A stretch of DNA of 64,000 nucleotides, taken from positions 140,451,441 to 140,515,440 of the forward strand of contig OY726561.1 of assembly GCA_963383645.1 (NCBI GenBank), read 5' to 3'. The notes under the pieces were generated by a model, which did no database searches, had not been told where the DNA came from, and worked only from the letters and a program-made list of their open reading frames with translations. The stretch's first letter is position 1, and each line of letters begins with the position of its first letter. Positions 54,691-64,000 of this stretch are shown one piece after another. This DNA is from Muscardinus avellanarius. Taxonomy: Eukaryota; Chordata; Mammalia; Rodentia; Gliridae. The translations under genes were made by a program, and so were the position numbers.

Positions 54691-55134
54691 AAAAAAGGAA
54701 ATTTGCGTGTAAGATATAATAAACATCTTGCTTAAGAAAACTTACTGCAGGAATAAAATGAAATTTCATATAACTGATTTTTACCTCAATAAAACTGGAA
54801 CGCCACAAACTTTGGGGTGTACAACCAAATACGCTCGATTATCAAACCAAGCAGACAGAAGCAGATGCCCCTACAGTCACAAAGAATCCTCGCAGAAGTC
54901 CAAGGGCACTAAAACAACTTGAGAAACACAGCCATAGCGACCGGCTACGTAACACGGAATAAACTGAGAAATCCACGAGTCCATCCTGATACCCAAAGAA
55001 GAAAAGCAAACGGCAAAGTCAACAGGGGCAACCCTATAAGACAAAGCCAGCCTGTCACCCTGGCACATGTCCAGGGCACTGCGGGGCGGCGGAGAGAGGA
55101 AGAGCCAGGATCCGGGGCGCACGCACGGTAATTC
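54691..55134. other. Unassigned stretch
   Basis: A/T-rich, then GC-rich at 55,060-55,130; may be further L1 3' UTR. Confidence 0.35.
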
Positions 55135-55468
55135 TCCAGACCCGTCTTCAAACAGATGTATGTTCTTCCTTATACTTGGAAGCTAGAGAGGGATTCGAAA
55201 ATGAGGCCACGTCAGATGGATGAGCAGAGGCTGCGGGGAGTGACCCGGGGCTAGGGGAGGGGATGAAGTCATCAAGAGCACGCAGTAGAAATAATGCCAT
55301 GGGCTAAGTTTACCGAATCGCCAATTCCAATCTCAGAGACGTGTGGGGTGACGGTGGGGAGGGGCCCAGTGGGAGGGCAACGAGAGTTGTATGAATGTAT
55401 TTTCCTAACTCTCTGTACCCCAATAGGATGTAACACTACAACGCACCCAATTCAAAGAAGTTTCAACA
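55135..55468 (+). mobile_element. L1 3' UTR and end
   Basis: atgttcttccttatacttgg and aagctagagagggattcg, a G-rich tract (gtgacggtggggaggggccc), then ccccaataggatgtaacact and caacgcaccca. Ends at a SINE. Confidence 0.65.
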
Positions 55469-55469
55469 G

Positions 55470-55690
55470 GCCGGGCGGGGCGGCGCACGCTTGTAATCCC
55501 AGCACTTGGGAGGCTGAGACTGGAGGATCGTGCAGGTTTGAAGCCAGCCTCCGCTACTTAGTGAGGCTCTCAGAAACTTAGAGACCCTGTTTCAAAATAA
55601 AGAACAAAAAAATGGGGCTGGGGATGTAGCTCAGTGGTAGAGTGCCCCTGGGCTCAATGTGGCACTGGGGAGTACCATGAAAAAAAAGTT
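55470..55690 (+). mobile_element. B1-dID SINE
   Basis: gccgggcggggcggcgcacg start; the least diverged ID half in the window (gatgtagctcagtggtagag). Confidence 0.92.
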
Positions 55691-55719
55691 TCCAAAGGAA
55701 AAAAATTTTCTTATTTAAT

Positions 55720-55932
55720 GAGACTGAGGATTGAACCCAGGGGCCATTCTACTTCTAGATCTGAGCTACACCCTCAGACTTTTTTATTAATTTTTTTTTG
55801 AAACAGGTTCTCACTAGGCTGTGTTGCTGAGAAAATAGCTAAATAGTTGAGGCTGGTCTTGAACCTATGATCCTCCTTCTCAGCCTCCCAAGTACTGGGA
55901 CTACAGGCATGTACCACCATACCTGACCTATT
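55720..55932 (-). mobile_element. B1-dID SINE
   Basis: gactgaggattgaacccagg, ctgggactacaggcatgtac, ending ccaccatacctgacc. An older-looking variant without extra CpGs. Confidence 0.85.
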
Positions 55933-55949
55933 TCAAAGGTTAAGAACGT

Positions 55950-56035
55950 AAAGGGCTAGGCTGTAGTTCAGAGGTAGAATGCCCCTCTAAGGGCACTGAC
56001 TGGGTTCGATCCTTAGCACCACACCCCCCCAGAAA
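55950..56035 (+). mobile_element. ID-type unit
   Basis: agggctaggctgtagttcag and ctgggttcgatccttagcac with a 15-bp insert. No B1 half. Confidence 0.72.
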
Positions 56036-56079
56036 AAATGTAAATCTGGTGCATAAACAAACAACATGATACAAGAAAT

Positions 56080-56800
56080 GTTTCCACAGGGGAAGAAGGT
56101 TAAATTTAATAGTTTATAAGTAGAGGTTGTTAGCCTAAGTTTAAGAATAAGATTTAAGAGGTCCAACAGTCTATCGTGCCCAGTAAAATGTTGACTTTGT
56201 GCACGCACACACACGCACACGTAATGGTGCATTGCAGTTATACACAGTAGCGAGGTTCACAGTGATAACACGTGTCCCCTCAGGGTCGCAGCCGCCCTAC
56301 GTGCCAGCGAGGCCGGTGGTGCCGCCTCCGTGCGTGCACATAGCACTCAGTCCCTGGACGGCCTCCTTCATGGGGCCTCCTCTCTCCACTCCTCAGCGCC
56401 TCCCCCACTATCGCCTGGTCTCTCTCATTTATCTAAGGTCCTTTTGATTTCCTATTTTCTCTCTATTTTTCCACAGAAAAAAACATATGATCCTTGGCTT
56501 TCTAAGACTGGCTGATCTCACTTAACATAATATTCTCTGTTTCAATCTATTTTCCTGCAAATGACCTAATTTTGTTCTTCTTCATAGCCGAGTGAAATTC
56601 ACCAAAAACATTCCACTGTGTATATATGCCACATGTTGTAACCCATTCGTGTATCGATGGACACTCAGGCCGGTTCCGTAACTTGGCTCTTATGAGTTGT
56701 GTTGTTATAAACATCATTATGCATGCATCACGACAGTATTTTGACTTTACTTTTCTGGAAACCTACCAAGGAGTGCAGTAGCTAGATTTTCCTTAACACA
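56080..56800 (-). mobile_element. Inverted L1 3' UTR / ORF2 end
   Basis: The plus strand includes ccactgtgtatatatgccac, ttcgtgtatcgatggacact and gttgttataaacatcattat, the antisense of the L1 ORF2 end, preceded by ggtgcattgcagttatac, the inverted 3' end. Confidence 0.75.
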
Positions 56801-56939
56801 AGAGTCTCAAAATGAAACTGACTCCCAAACACCCTCTGCAGAAAATAAGCAGCACCGGAGAGCATGAGAAATGGCAGCCATAACTGCCGTGAGATTCTTA
56901 CCCAAAGGCTGAAAAATCAAATCCAAGATTTGGTTTCTG

Positions 56940-56985
<46 letters not shown>

Positions 56986-57010
56986 TGTGTGCGCACGCAC
57001 GCACGTGTGT
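56940..57010 (+). repeat. (TG)n microsatellite with GC-variant end
   Basis: About 22 TG units, then gcgcacgcacgcacgtgtgt, on the tail side of an inverted SINE. Confidence 0.95.
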
Positions 57011-57157
57011 GTTGCTGAGGATTGAAACCAGAGGCATTTTCTATTTTTTATTTGGAAATAGCCTCACTAGGTTGCTGAGGCTGGCTTCGAACCTGTGATT
57101 CTCCTGCTGCGTCTTCCCATGTACTGGTATTATAGACATGCGCCACCACGCCAGACA
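57009..57157 (-). mobile_element. B1-dID SINE, partly deleted
   Basis: ttgctgaggattgaaaccag, ggctggcttcgaacctgtga, ending ccaccacgccagac. The ID half is shortened. Confidence 0.82.
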
Positions 57158-57219
57158 AGCTTTGGATTCTTAAGTCCGTGATCTGATTGGTGGCGAGGTA
57201 GGCATCTTCCCAGGAGGCC

Positions 57220-57432
57220 TAGCAGGTGGAGACGCAGACTCTGGTCCGGAATGCCGGGTTGGGACCACGGCTTCTTTGCTCACTGGCTGCGGAACTCTGA
57301 GTGCGGTGCCTAATCTTCCCGTGCTCCCTCAGCCGTACCCGTGAGGCAATACCACCGGACCTCATGAGATCGTAGTATAGATTAAAGGGTTTATTCATAC
57401 AAAATGTTTACAGCAATGAACAACCCACATAA
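57220..57432 (+). mobile_element. MIR SINE
   Basis: cagactctggtccggaatgc, ccacggcttctttgctcact and tagtatagattaaaggg follow the MIR order from tRNA-like head to 3' part. Diverged. Confidence 0.55.
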
Positions 57433-57462
57433 GTACTGTTTTTTTAATTTTATGTTAAAGAA

Positions 57463-57622
57463 TCGTGTACATCCAGTACTTGGGAGGCTGAGACAGGAGG
57501 ATCGCAGTTCGCGGACCGCAATTCAGTGAGACCCTGTTTCAAAATAAAGTATAAAAAACAGGGTAGGGGGTGTATTTCACAGGTAGAATGCCCCTGGGTT
57601 CTGTCCTCAGTACTGTAAAAAT
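57463..57622 (+). mobile_element. B1-dID SINE, 5'-truncated
   Basis: Begins at gtgtacatccagtacttggg; part of the linker is lost; ID half gggtgtatttcacaggtaga. Confidence 0.82.
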
Positions 57623-57769
57623 TAAAAGCCATTAATAGCACTGCCTGAGCTATTAGAGGGAGAGTGAGATGCCCACGAGGGGTCAGTGAGGGGAAACTTC
57701 CTCAAGTATTAACCTTCTAAAGGCCACCGGATTTCTTTATTTAGGTACATTCTAGCCAGGGTCCTATGT

Positions 57770-57990
57770 TTTCTCACATTTGTGGAAGCCAGAGAGAGAA
57801 CAGAAAACAAAAGGGACTTCGGAAGTGAAGAGGGAGACGTGGGGCGGGGGCCGGCGTGGGGCCTGGGCACCGACCTCTCGCCGCGGGGGGTGGGGGCACG
57901 TGGAGGAGACGCGCCGCGTGCTGTGAGCGCCTGTATTTGTATCACGTTGCACGTCCCTGTGATGTACAACTGCAACGCACCAATAAAATT
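57770..57990 (+). mobile_element. L1 3' tip (about 210 bp)
   Basis: gtggaagccagagagagaac, then a very G/CpG-rich stretch (57,840-57,900) and caactgcaacgcaccaataa. Only the 3' UTR end is present. Confidence 0.65.
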
Positions 57991-58306
57991 ATATGAAAAA
58001 GAAAATACGACAGATACTCGCCTGTACTACCTGTAAGCGTACTGCCCTCCGCTTAAACACCCCACAGCTCTAAACTTATATTTTATATGAAATTCTATTA
58101 AAATATCATATAATTCAATATTAAGAATCACTTCCCTCTATGCAAAGTAAAAGAAACCACAGTTACTAAATCTTATCATACAAACACTAGTCCTCAGAAA
58201 AGAATTCTGGCTCTGCACTTTGGGATGATAACGAGTGGCTTGTTACTTAGAACTACTGGGGTATCTTTCTGCATACCGAGGTAAAAGTTTTTCAAAACAA
58301 GTCTTC
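57991..58306. other. Unassigned A/T-rich stretch
   Basis: No repeat landmark or coding pattern. Confidence 0.4.
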
Positions 58307-58515
58307 AGCCGGGCGCGGTGGCACGTGCTTATAATCCCAGCACTTGGGAGGCTGAGACAGGAGGATCCCAGGTTTTCGGCAAGCCTCAGCTACTTAGTGG
58401 AGCCCTCCACAACTTCAGTGACTAGAGACCATTTCCAGATAAAAATAAAATAGGGCCGGGGATGTAGCTCAGAGCGAAAATGCCCCTGGGTTCCATCCCC
58501 AGTACAAAAAAAGAA
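58307..58515 (+). mobile_element. B1-dID SINE
   Basis: agccgggcgcggtggcacgt start; ID half gatgtagctcagagcgaaaa. Confidence 0.9.
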
Positions 58516-58766
58516 ACCCCTAGCATGTGTGCTCCAGGGATCCCTGCACATTCACACCCACTGCGGCTCAACTACCGACTCAGTCCCAGTGCCATCAACT
58601 GAAAATGGACATTGAAAATGTAGTCTATACAGAGTGGAGGGTAATTACCCATAGAGAATGAAATCCTGCATTTAAGAAAATGGATGGAAATAAGGACGTA
58701 ATGTTAAGTCAGGTAAGCCAAACACAGACAGACAAATAACAAATGTTCTCTTATATGTGGAAGCTA

Positions 58767-58794
58767 AAAAAAAAAAAAAAAAAAAAAAAAAAGG
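58767..58794 (+). repeat. A28 homopolymer
   Basis: Uninterrupted poly(A) inside an L1 3' UTR, immediately before a degraded SINE. Confidence 0.9.
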
Positions 58795-58955
58795 CCCCTA
58801 CAGAGTGTGGCGGTTCACCTGTGACCTCAGCACCTCAGAGGTCAGGGAGAAGGACGCAACGCCGGAGGCCAGCTGGGCAACGCAGACCCCGTCATGAAAT
58901 TGAAAATTAAAGAGGTTGGTACAGCACCCCTGGGGGCCACTCCCACTACCAAAAA
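58795..58955 (+). mobile_element. B1-type SINE, degenerate
   Basis: gtgtggcggttcacctgtga, cgccggaggccagctgggca and cacccctgggggccactccc keep the order but little sequence. Confidence 0.5.
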
Positions 58956-59099
58956 GCCCTGAAGGTAGAATCGTGGTTACTAGGGGCCGGGAGGGGAACA
59001 GGCAAAGATGGTGGATGTGATCCGTGTGTGCTGCCATCGAAGGGAGGACAGAACGCTGACTCGTTAGTGTGCACATCTGTACGTGCTCACTTTACCTTG

Positions 59100-59311
59100 T
59101 GGGGAGGGGACTGGGGATTGAGCCCAGGGGCATTCTATCCCCAAGCCACATGCCCAGTCCTATTTTATTTTTATTTTGAAACAAGGTGTTGCTAGGTTGA
59201 TGAAAGTCCCAGTCCCACTAGTTGCTGAGACTGTCCTCAAACTGCAATTCTCCTGTCTCAGCTTCTCAAGTACTGGCCTTGCAGCATACACCACCATACC
59301 TAGCTTATACG

Positions 59312-59312
<1 letters not shown>
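59100..59312 (-). mobile_element. B1-dID SINE
   Basis: gggactggggattgagccca, cccaagccacatgcccagtc, ending ccaccatacctagc. Old variant. Confidence 0.85.
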
Positions 59313-59345
<33 letters not shown>

Positions 59346-59370
59346 GTAGTAGTAGTAGTAGTAGTAGTAC
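59313..59370 (+). repeat. (TTA)n-(TAG)n compound microsatellite
   Basis: ttattattattattattatt then tagtagtagtagtagtag. It forms the tail of the next inverted SINE. Confidence 0.93.
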
Positions 59371-59540
59371 TGGGGTTCCTGGAAGCCCTTCTACCTCCGG
59401 GCTACACTCCCAGACCTATTTTATATTTTTGAAACAGGGTCTCTTAAGTCAGCGCGGCTGGCTTCGAACCTGCGCGATCCTCCTGTCTCCGCCTCCCAAG
59501 CACGGGGATTACAAGCGTGCACCGCCACGCCCAGCTACGT
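59366..59540 (-). mobile_element. B1-dID SINE
   Basis: tactggggttcctggaagcc, gctggcttcgaacctgcgcg, ending ccgccacgcccagc. Confidence 0.9.
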
Positions 59541-59564
59541 GTTAATTTTTAAAAAATAAAATTA

Positions 59565-59785
59565 CCCTGGGCGTGGCGGCGCACGCTTGTAATCCCCGCA
59601 CTTGGGAGGCTGAGACAGGAGGATCACGCAGGTTCGAAGCCAGCCTCAGCTACTTAGTGAGGCTCTCAGCAACTTAGTGAGACCCTGTTTCCAAATAAAG
59701 TATAAAGTAGGTCTGGGAGTATAGCCTGCAGGTGGAAAAGCCCCTGGGTTCCACCTCCAGTACCACAAAAATAAAATTAAAAAAA
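59565..59785 (+). mobile_element. B1-dID SINE, long-linker subtype
   Basis: ctgggcgtggcggcgcacgc start; ggtctgggagtatagcctgc ID variant; (aaaat) tail. Confidence 0.92.
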
Positions 59786-60362
59786 CAGGATCTGAGATAT
59801 AAACGCACACTGCATAGATGAGCAATTAGAGCACTGTTCTAGGATCCAGATGTCAAAAATTACAGTGAGCAAAGACAGCTTGGAACATTCTTAATAATAA
59901 AAACTCTAAGACTAAAATGAAAAAGAATATTAACACCTGGCAGGACATGCTAGTTTCAGAACTTATTTCTGTCCTTTGCCTGGTTGAAATAAAGAGTTTG
60001 GATGAAAATGCAGCCCAAGGTGTTAATTCCACTTTATGAACTAATAAAATGTAATTGTCAAATCCTTAATCAGTGCTCCATTTTCAACTTATAATTTCCA
60101 AATACCACAGAGAAAAATACTCTTTTGTGTATGTTAAAGTTGATAGGGTCATGTGTTAAGCAATAATGCTTGCTACACCATAATATTTTCTTATTAAAGT
60201 TATGTATAAATGTATGTCAAGTGAGAAAAGATACATATATTTATTTTATTAAAGAAATAAATAGAAGGTAGTTAAATGGTTTGTTCACAATCATGGGCAT
60301 TCCATGTTAGAAAAAGTATTACCAGTTTCCTCTGGTTAAAAAAAAATCCATTTTTTTTATCA
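59786..60362. other. Unassigned A/T-rich stretch
   Basis: Single-copy-looking intronic DNA without repeats. A candidate for cross-species conservation. Confidence 0.4.
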
Positions 60363-60500
60363 TCTAGTCTCACTAAGTTGAAGAGGGCCTCACTAAATTG
60401 CTGAGGCTGGCTGCAAACCTGCAATCCTCCTTGTCAGCCTCCCCAATACTGGGATTATAAGCATGCACCACCATGCATACTTGGCTTTCATTGCCTTTAA
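60363..60500 (-). mobile_element. B1 half SINE
   Basis: tctagtctcactaagttgaa, ggctggctgcaaacctgcaa and gcaccaccatgcatacttgg. The ID half is missing. Confidence 0.75.
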
Positions 60501-60519
60501 AAAAAAAAAAAAAAAAAGA

Positions 60520-60701
60520 TCCAGGCGTGGTGTTGCACGTTTGTAAACCCCGCGCTTGGGAGGCGGAGAAAGGAGGATTGGGCAGGTTCGAAGCCAGCCG
60601 CGCTGGCGTAAGAGACCCTATTTCCAAATAAAAATATAAAAAAATAGGTGTCTGGGAGTGTAGCCTGGAGGTAGAAGGGTTCCATCCCCAGTACCACCAA
60701 A

Positions 60702-60706
<5 letters not shown>
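60520..60706 (+). mobile_element. B1-dID SINE
   Basis: tccaggcgtggtgttgcacg start; a linker deletion; ID half gagtgtagcctggaggtaga. Confidence 0.88.
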
Positions 60707-60749
<43 letters not shown>

Positions 60750-60773
60750 AAAGAAAAGAAAGAAAAGAAAGAA

Positions 60774-60808
<35 letters not shown>

Positions 60809-60823
60809 GAAGAAAGAAAGACT
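60700..60823 (+). repeat. (GAAA)n microsatellite
   Basis: About 30 tetranucleotide units with gaaaa variants, expanded from the preceding SINE tail. Confidence 0.95.
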
Positions 60824-61480
60824 ATTTCTCTTTTATTCTTGCCAAGAAACTGTTTAACTTCCATCTCCCTCTTTGGTCACTATAACAATTAGAGTTGATA
60901 CCATCACTGTCAATCTCTGTAACATGCTATTTTATTACCATCTTTATCCTCCACCCACTCTATCTCCTAATCATTACTAAAAATCATTTCAAAGAATTTT
61001 CAGGGATGAACTGTTCTTCAGCAATTTCTATAAATTTACATCTCCAGAGTAAACGCTTGAAATGTTCCGCCCACTCCAACTACCACACCGCGCGAGGCCC
61101 TTCCTCCCAAAGCTAGAGTGCGTTTCACACTACACGGGCTCCATGCAGCAAACACTCAGGGAAGACCCAGAGAGACTATTCCCACAGAAAAGTAGAACTA
61201 AAGTGTAGACTGTGTGAAAAAGTCTATAATGTATTGGCTCAAAAGGAGATCACAGTAAACAACTTATCTTTAAATTCAACTTTTAAACATTTTTATTTGT
61301 TTAGGAGAATCTTGGGAAAACAAAATGTCTCTGACTGTTCAGATTGGAGCTAAATCTTTTTAAATTCTTTCTTGCTTGCAATTTTTCTCACAATAATCAC
61401 ATCTTAACTTGTGTAGTCTTGAGATATTCTTCCAAATTGTACAAATAAAATTTTAATCCTCTGACCATGACTAGTAACTG
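60824..61480. other. Unassigned intronic stretch
   Basis: A/T-rich, no known repeat recognised. Confidence 0.4.
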
Positions 61481-62677
61481 ACAAGGTAAGAAATGAGTCT
61501 GCCTACCAGCAGTGATACGGAAAGGAAATCAAAAATAAGTCCGCTTACGGTAACAGAGACAACACTTGGTACAGACTTCACAAAGGGTGAGAGACGCTTA
61601 GACCGAAAACCATGAAAGCCTGTGTGCACATCTACACGGAGTGACGCTCCGGCAGTAGAGGAGGGCCGCACCGCAGCTGATCCACCGCGCGGAACCGGCG
61701 CAGCAGGAATACTGCCCGTCAGTGAGGTGGGGGACTGAGGGGACTCACTGAAATTCAACAGTGGACGTTCCAGACTCGGGGAAACCCAACCGTTCTGATG
61801 CTTCAGACAAAGGACAAGAAAGTACGCTGCAGCCAAGCCAGCGGTGGCGGCGGCGCTGGAAGGGTCCCACAAGAGAAACACAGAAAGCGGCTCATCCGAC
61901 ATCCTGGGATGCAAACACCTGCAGGCACACAGGCAATCTAAACGCTGCAGAGCCGGAGGTGGACAGCCAGCTGGGCCTTGGACGGCGCTCATGCTCCTCA
62001 GCGTGAGTGGGGAGCAGCGGAACCAGCCCCTGGAGGAGCTCGCATGGGTGCGCCTGCTGCAGGAACCGGAGAGGTGTGGGCCAACACGGCCACACTGTGC
62101 CCGCCAGTGCCCGCCGAGTAACCTGAGTACACCTGGCAGGGCAGGAGAAGAGTGCACCCGAGGAGTTGAGGTCAGAGGCCCAGAGCGCAGGCCAACACGC
62201 TTCCCCGTTGAGTCTGGCGGCTGGCGAGACCAGCTGAACAGGGTCCACGAACTACACAGGAGGGTGCGGCTGCACCCAGGGGCCTATGAAGCCTGCGGGC
62301 CATATTCATAGAGCTGGTGGAGAATGCAAGACCTGCCGTGCCCGCCGCACAGGGCAGGTGTTTGCCAGGCCATATGAGAACTTGAGGGAGGGCCCTGAGA
62401 TGCAGGTGCCCAGCAGAGATCAGCATCTCCCCGGCTCCAGAGATATGATGATCTGTTCTCTGCAGAGTAGACGCCACCAAAGCTCCACAGTTGTCACCAG
62501 AGAGGACCCCAGCCCTGAGAGCTCCCACTCAGAGCTCCGTATGAACCACGCCAACACAGAGCGCATCCATCAGGTCGGCCTGGTCAGCACTCCAACACGC
62601 GGCAGCAGGCAACCACTCCAAAAGGGCTCCTAAAGCCCAGGGAATGACACTAAGACTTAATAAATGCTCTCTACACA
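61480..62677. other. GC-rich unassigned region ending in a polyA signal
   Basis: GC-rich at 61,640-62,640, then cttaataaatgctctctac. The minus frame 61,471-62,157 (228 codons) and plus frame 61,844-62,311 (155 codons) overlap and lack recognisable domains. Could be a retroposed or LTR-derived sequence. Confidence 0.35.
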
Positions 62678-62892
62678 GCTGGGCATCGTGGCACATGCTT
62701 TTAATCCCTGTGTTTGGGAGGCTGAAACAGGAGGACCACACAGGTTTGAAGCCAGCCTCAACGACTTAGTGAGGCTCTCAGCAACTTAGTGAGACCCTGT
62801 TTCCAAATAAAAATAAATAAAATAGGTCTGGGGGTATAGCCCAGAGGTATAGAAGGTCCCTGGGTTCCATCCCCAGTTACCACAAAAAAATA
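62678..62892 (+). mobile_element. B1-dID SINE, long-linker subtype
   Basis: agctgggcatcgtggcacat start; gtgaggctctcagcaactta; ggggtatagcccagaggtat. Confidence 0.9.
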
Positions 62893-63091
62893 AACAAATA
62901 AAAGCTTCTACACAGCACAACAAACAAGAACATGAAGTGAGCGCCACGGAATGGGGGTCTATGCCAGCCAAGCTCTGAGAGTGGAGTAGTATCCAGAACA
63001 CACAAAGAACTCAGAACGCTTACCACCGAAGAAACAGCCCAGTCGATAAGTGGGCAAATAAACTAAACGGACACTTCTCAAAAGAAGAAAT

Positions 63092-63302
63092 AAAAGCCAG
63101 GCGTGGTGGCGCATGCTTGTCATCCCTGCGCTTGGGAGGCTGAGACAGGAGGATCGCACAGGTTCAAAGCCAACCTCAGCTACTTAGTGAGGCTCTCAGC
63201 AGCTTAGTGAGGCCCTGTTTCCAAAATATAAAAATAGGTCTTGGAGTATAGCCCAGAGGTAGAAGATCCCTGGGTTCCATCCCCAGTACCACAAAAAAAG
63301 AA
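63092..63302 (+). mobile_element. B1-dID SINE, long-linker subtype
   Basis: agccaggcgtggtggcgcat start; ggtcttggagtatagcccag; A-tail. Nested in L1. Confidence 0.92.
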
Positions 63303-63775
63303 ATAAAAATGGCCTACAAACATTATAAAAGAATGTTCATTCAACATCTTCAGCAATCAGGGAAATGCAAATCAAAACTGCGCTTAGATTTCATGTTACT
63401 CCGATTAAAATGGCAGTCTTCAAGAATACAAATAATAAATGCTAGTGAGAATGCAGGGAAAAGGAATACTTAAAAACTGTGGGATTATAAACTAGTGCAA
63501 TCGCTGTGGAAATCAGTACAAAGGTTCCTCAAAATGCTAGGAAAGACCACATGGGACTCAGACATGTCACTCCTTCATATCTCCCAAAAAATAACAGTGA
63601 AAACCAGCGCACCACAGCACAAGATGTGCACAGCAGGACAGTTCCCGGGAGCCACGTGTGGATCCAGCCGAGGATGCCCCCAAGAGGAGCGGAGCCAGGA
63701 GGGGCTTGGCAGCTGAGACCGCAGGCAGCGGCGGAGGCCGGCCTCACCCACTGAGCAAGACCATTTCAGGGCAAA

Positions 63776-63845
63776 AATAAAAAGCAAGGAGGGTGTAGCT
63801 CAGTGGCAGAGCACCCCTGGGTTCAATCCCTAGTACCACAAGAAG
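63776..63845 (+). mobile_element. ID-type unit
   Basis: ggtgtagctcagtggcagag and ctgggttcaatccctagtac, B1 half largely lost (possible remnant at 63,720-63,770). Nested in an L1 end. Confidence 0.8.
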
Positions 63846-64000
63846 ATGAATGGACCAAGAAGTTTTTGTAATATACACAATGGAATTTTATTCAGCTACA
63901 AAAACGATGACGTTGAAACCAAATGAAAGGGCGGCCCCTGAGCTGGCCCCTCTGGTGAGTCCTCCCAGCCTGCAGCTGTCCGCACGCCAGACTGCCGTCA

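Larger units (their letters stand above)
58520..59098 (+). mobile_element. L1 ORF2 end / 3' UTR with SINE insert
   Basis: taatgttaagtcaggtaagc, caaatgttctcttatatgtg, then (after the A28 run and a degraded SINE) gtggttactaggggccggga and acatctgtacgtgctcactt. Confidence 0.65.
62893..63950 (+). mobile_element. L1 ORF2 end with nested SINEs
   Basis: gcttctacacagcacaacaa, cacttctcaaaagaagaaat, then (after the SINE at 63,092) aacatcttcagcaatcaggg, gctagtgagaatgcaggg and cacaatggaattttattcag. It runs to the window edge. Confidence 0.85.

Noticed and set aside
61471..62157. 228-codon minus-strand protein gene
   Set aside because: No domain, GC-rich composition and an overlapping plus frame of similar quality. 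Kept only as an unassigned region.

Overview
This is mammalian nuclear DNA, most likely from a squirrel-related rodent. It is packed with a dimeric SINE whose left half is B1/7SL-like and whose right half is a tRNA-like ID unit. This architecture matches B1-dID, known from squirrels, dormice and relatives. The LINE-1 copies share a 3' end reading 'gcaccaataaa'. The species call is inference. Well over half of the window is recognisable interspersed repeat.

Host gene content is one exon. At 11,220-11,303 on the minus strand lies an 84-bp exon with a good acceptor and a GT donor. It encodes SH3-domain residues that match DOCK3 exon 2, so the window is intronic DNA around exon 2 of DOCK3 (Rac GEF, minus strand). 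No other exon was recognised. A B1-dID inserted next to the exon 2 branch-point region, and its target duplication carries the candidate branch point.

Layout: 1-2,280 L1 fragments (+). 2,760-6,005 an inverted old L1 with a nested ERVL-type LTR. 6,000-13,000 SINEs, an MIR, DOCK3 exon 2 and unassigned intron. 13,680-14,620 ancient inverted L1. 15,274-20,243 a 4.94-kb target-duplication-flanked composite retroelement. It has a 5' array of eight ~125-bp GC-rich units, a ~480-bp middle segment, a ~3.1-kb VNTR of alternating 50-bp units, and a 3' part with CCAAT- and TATA-like motifs, an L1-like tail and an A-rich end. It resembles primate SVA in design but is built from unrelated parts, and I do not recognise the family. 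20,400-25,140 old L1. 25,500-29,200 SINE clusters and an LTR. 29,700-39,000 one old L1 broken up by SINEs, a MaLR-like LTR, a short telomeric tract at 32,519-32,547 and a 2.76-kb HAL1-like element (35,355-38,116). That element keeps an intact L1 ORF1 but has an inverted L1 fragment in place of ORF2. 39,000-42,000 L2, MIR and unassigned DNA. 42,300-64,000 L1 fragments, an ERVL-MaLR-like provirus remnant (48,390-50,570), many SINEs and microsatellites grown from SINE tails.

There is no operon-like or pathway organisation. The functional story is DOCK3 splicing in a retroelement-dense intron, plus two young-looking non-autonomous passengers of the L1 machinery, both antisense to DOCK3.
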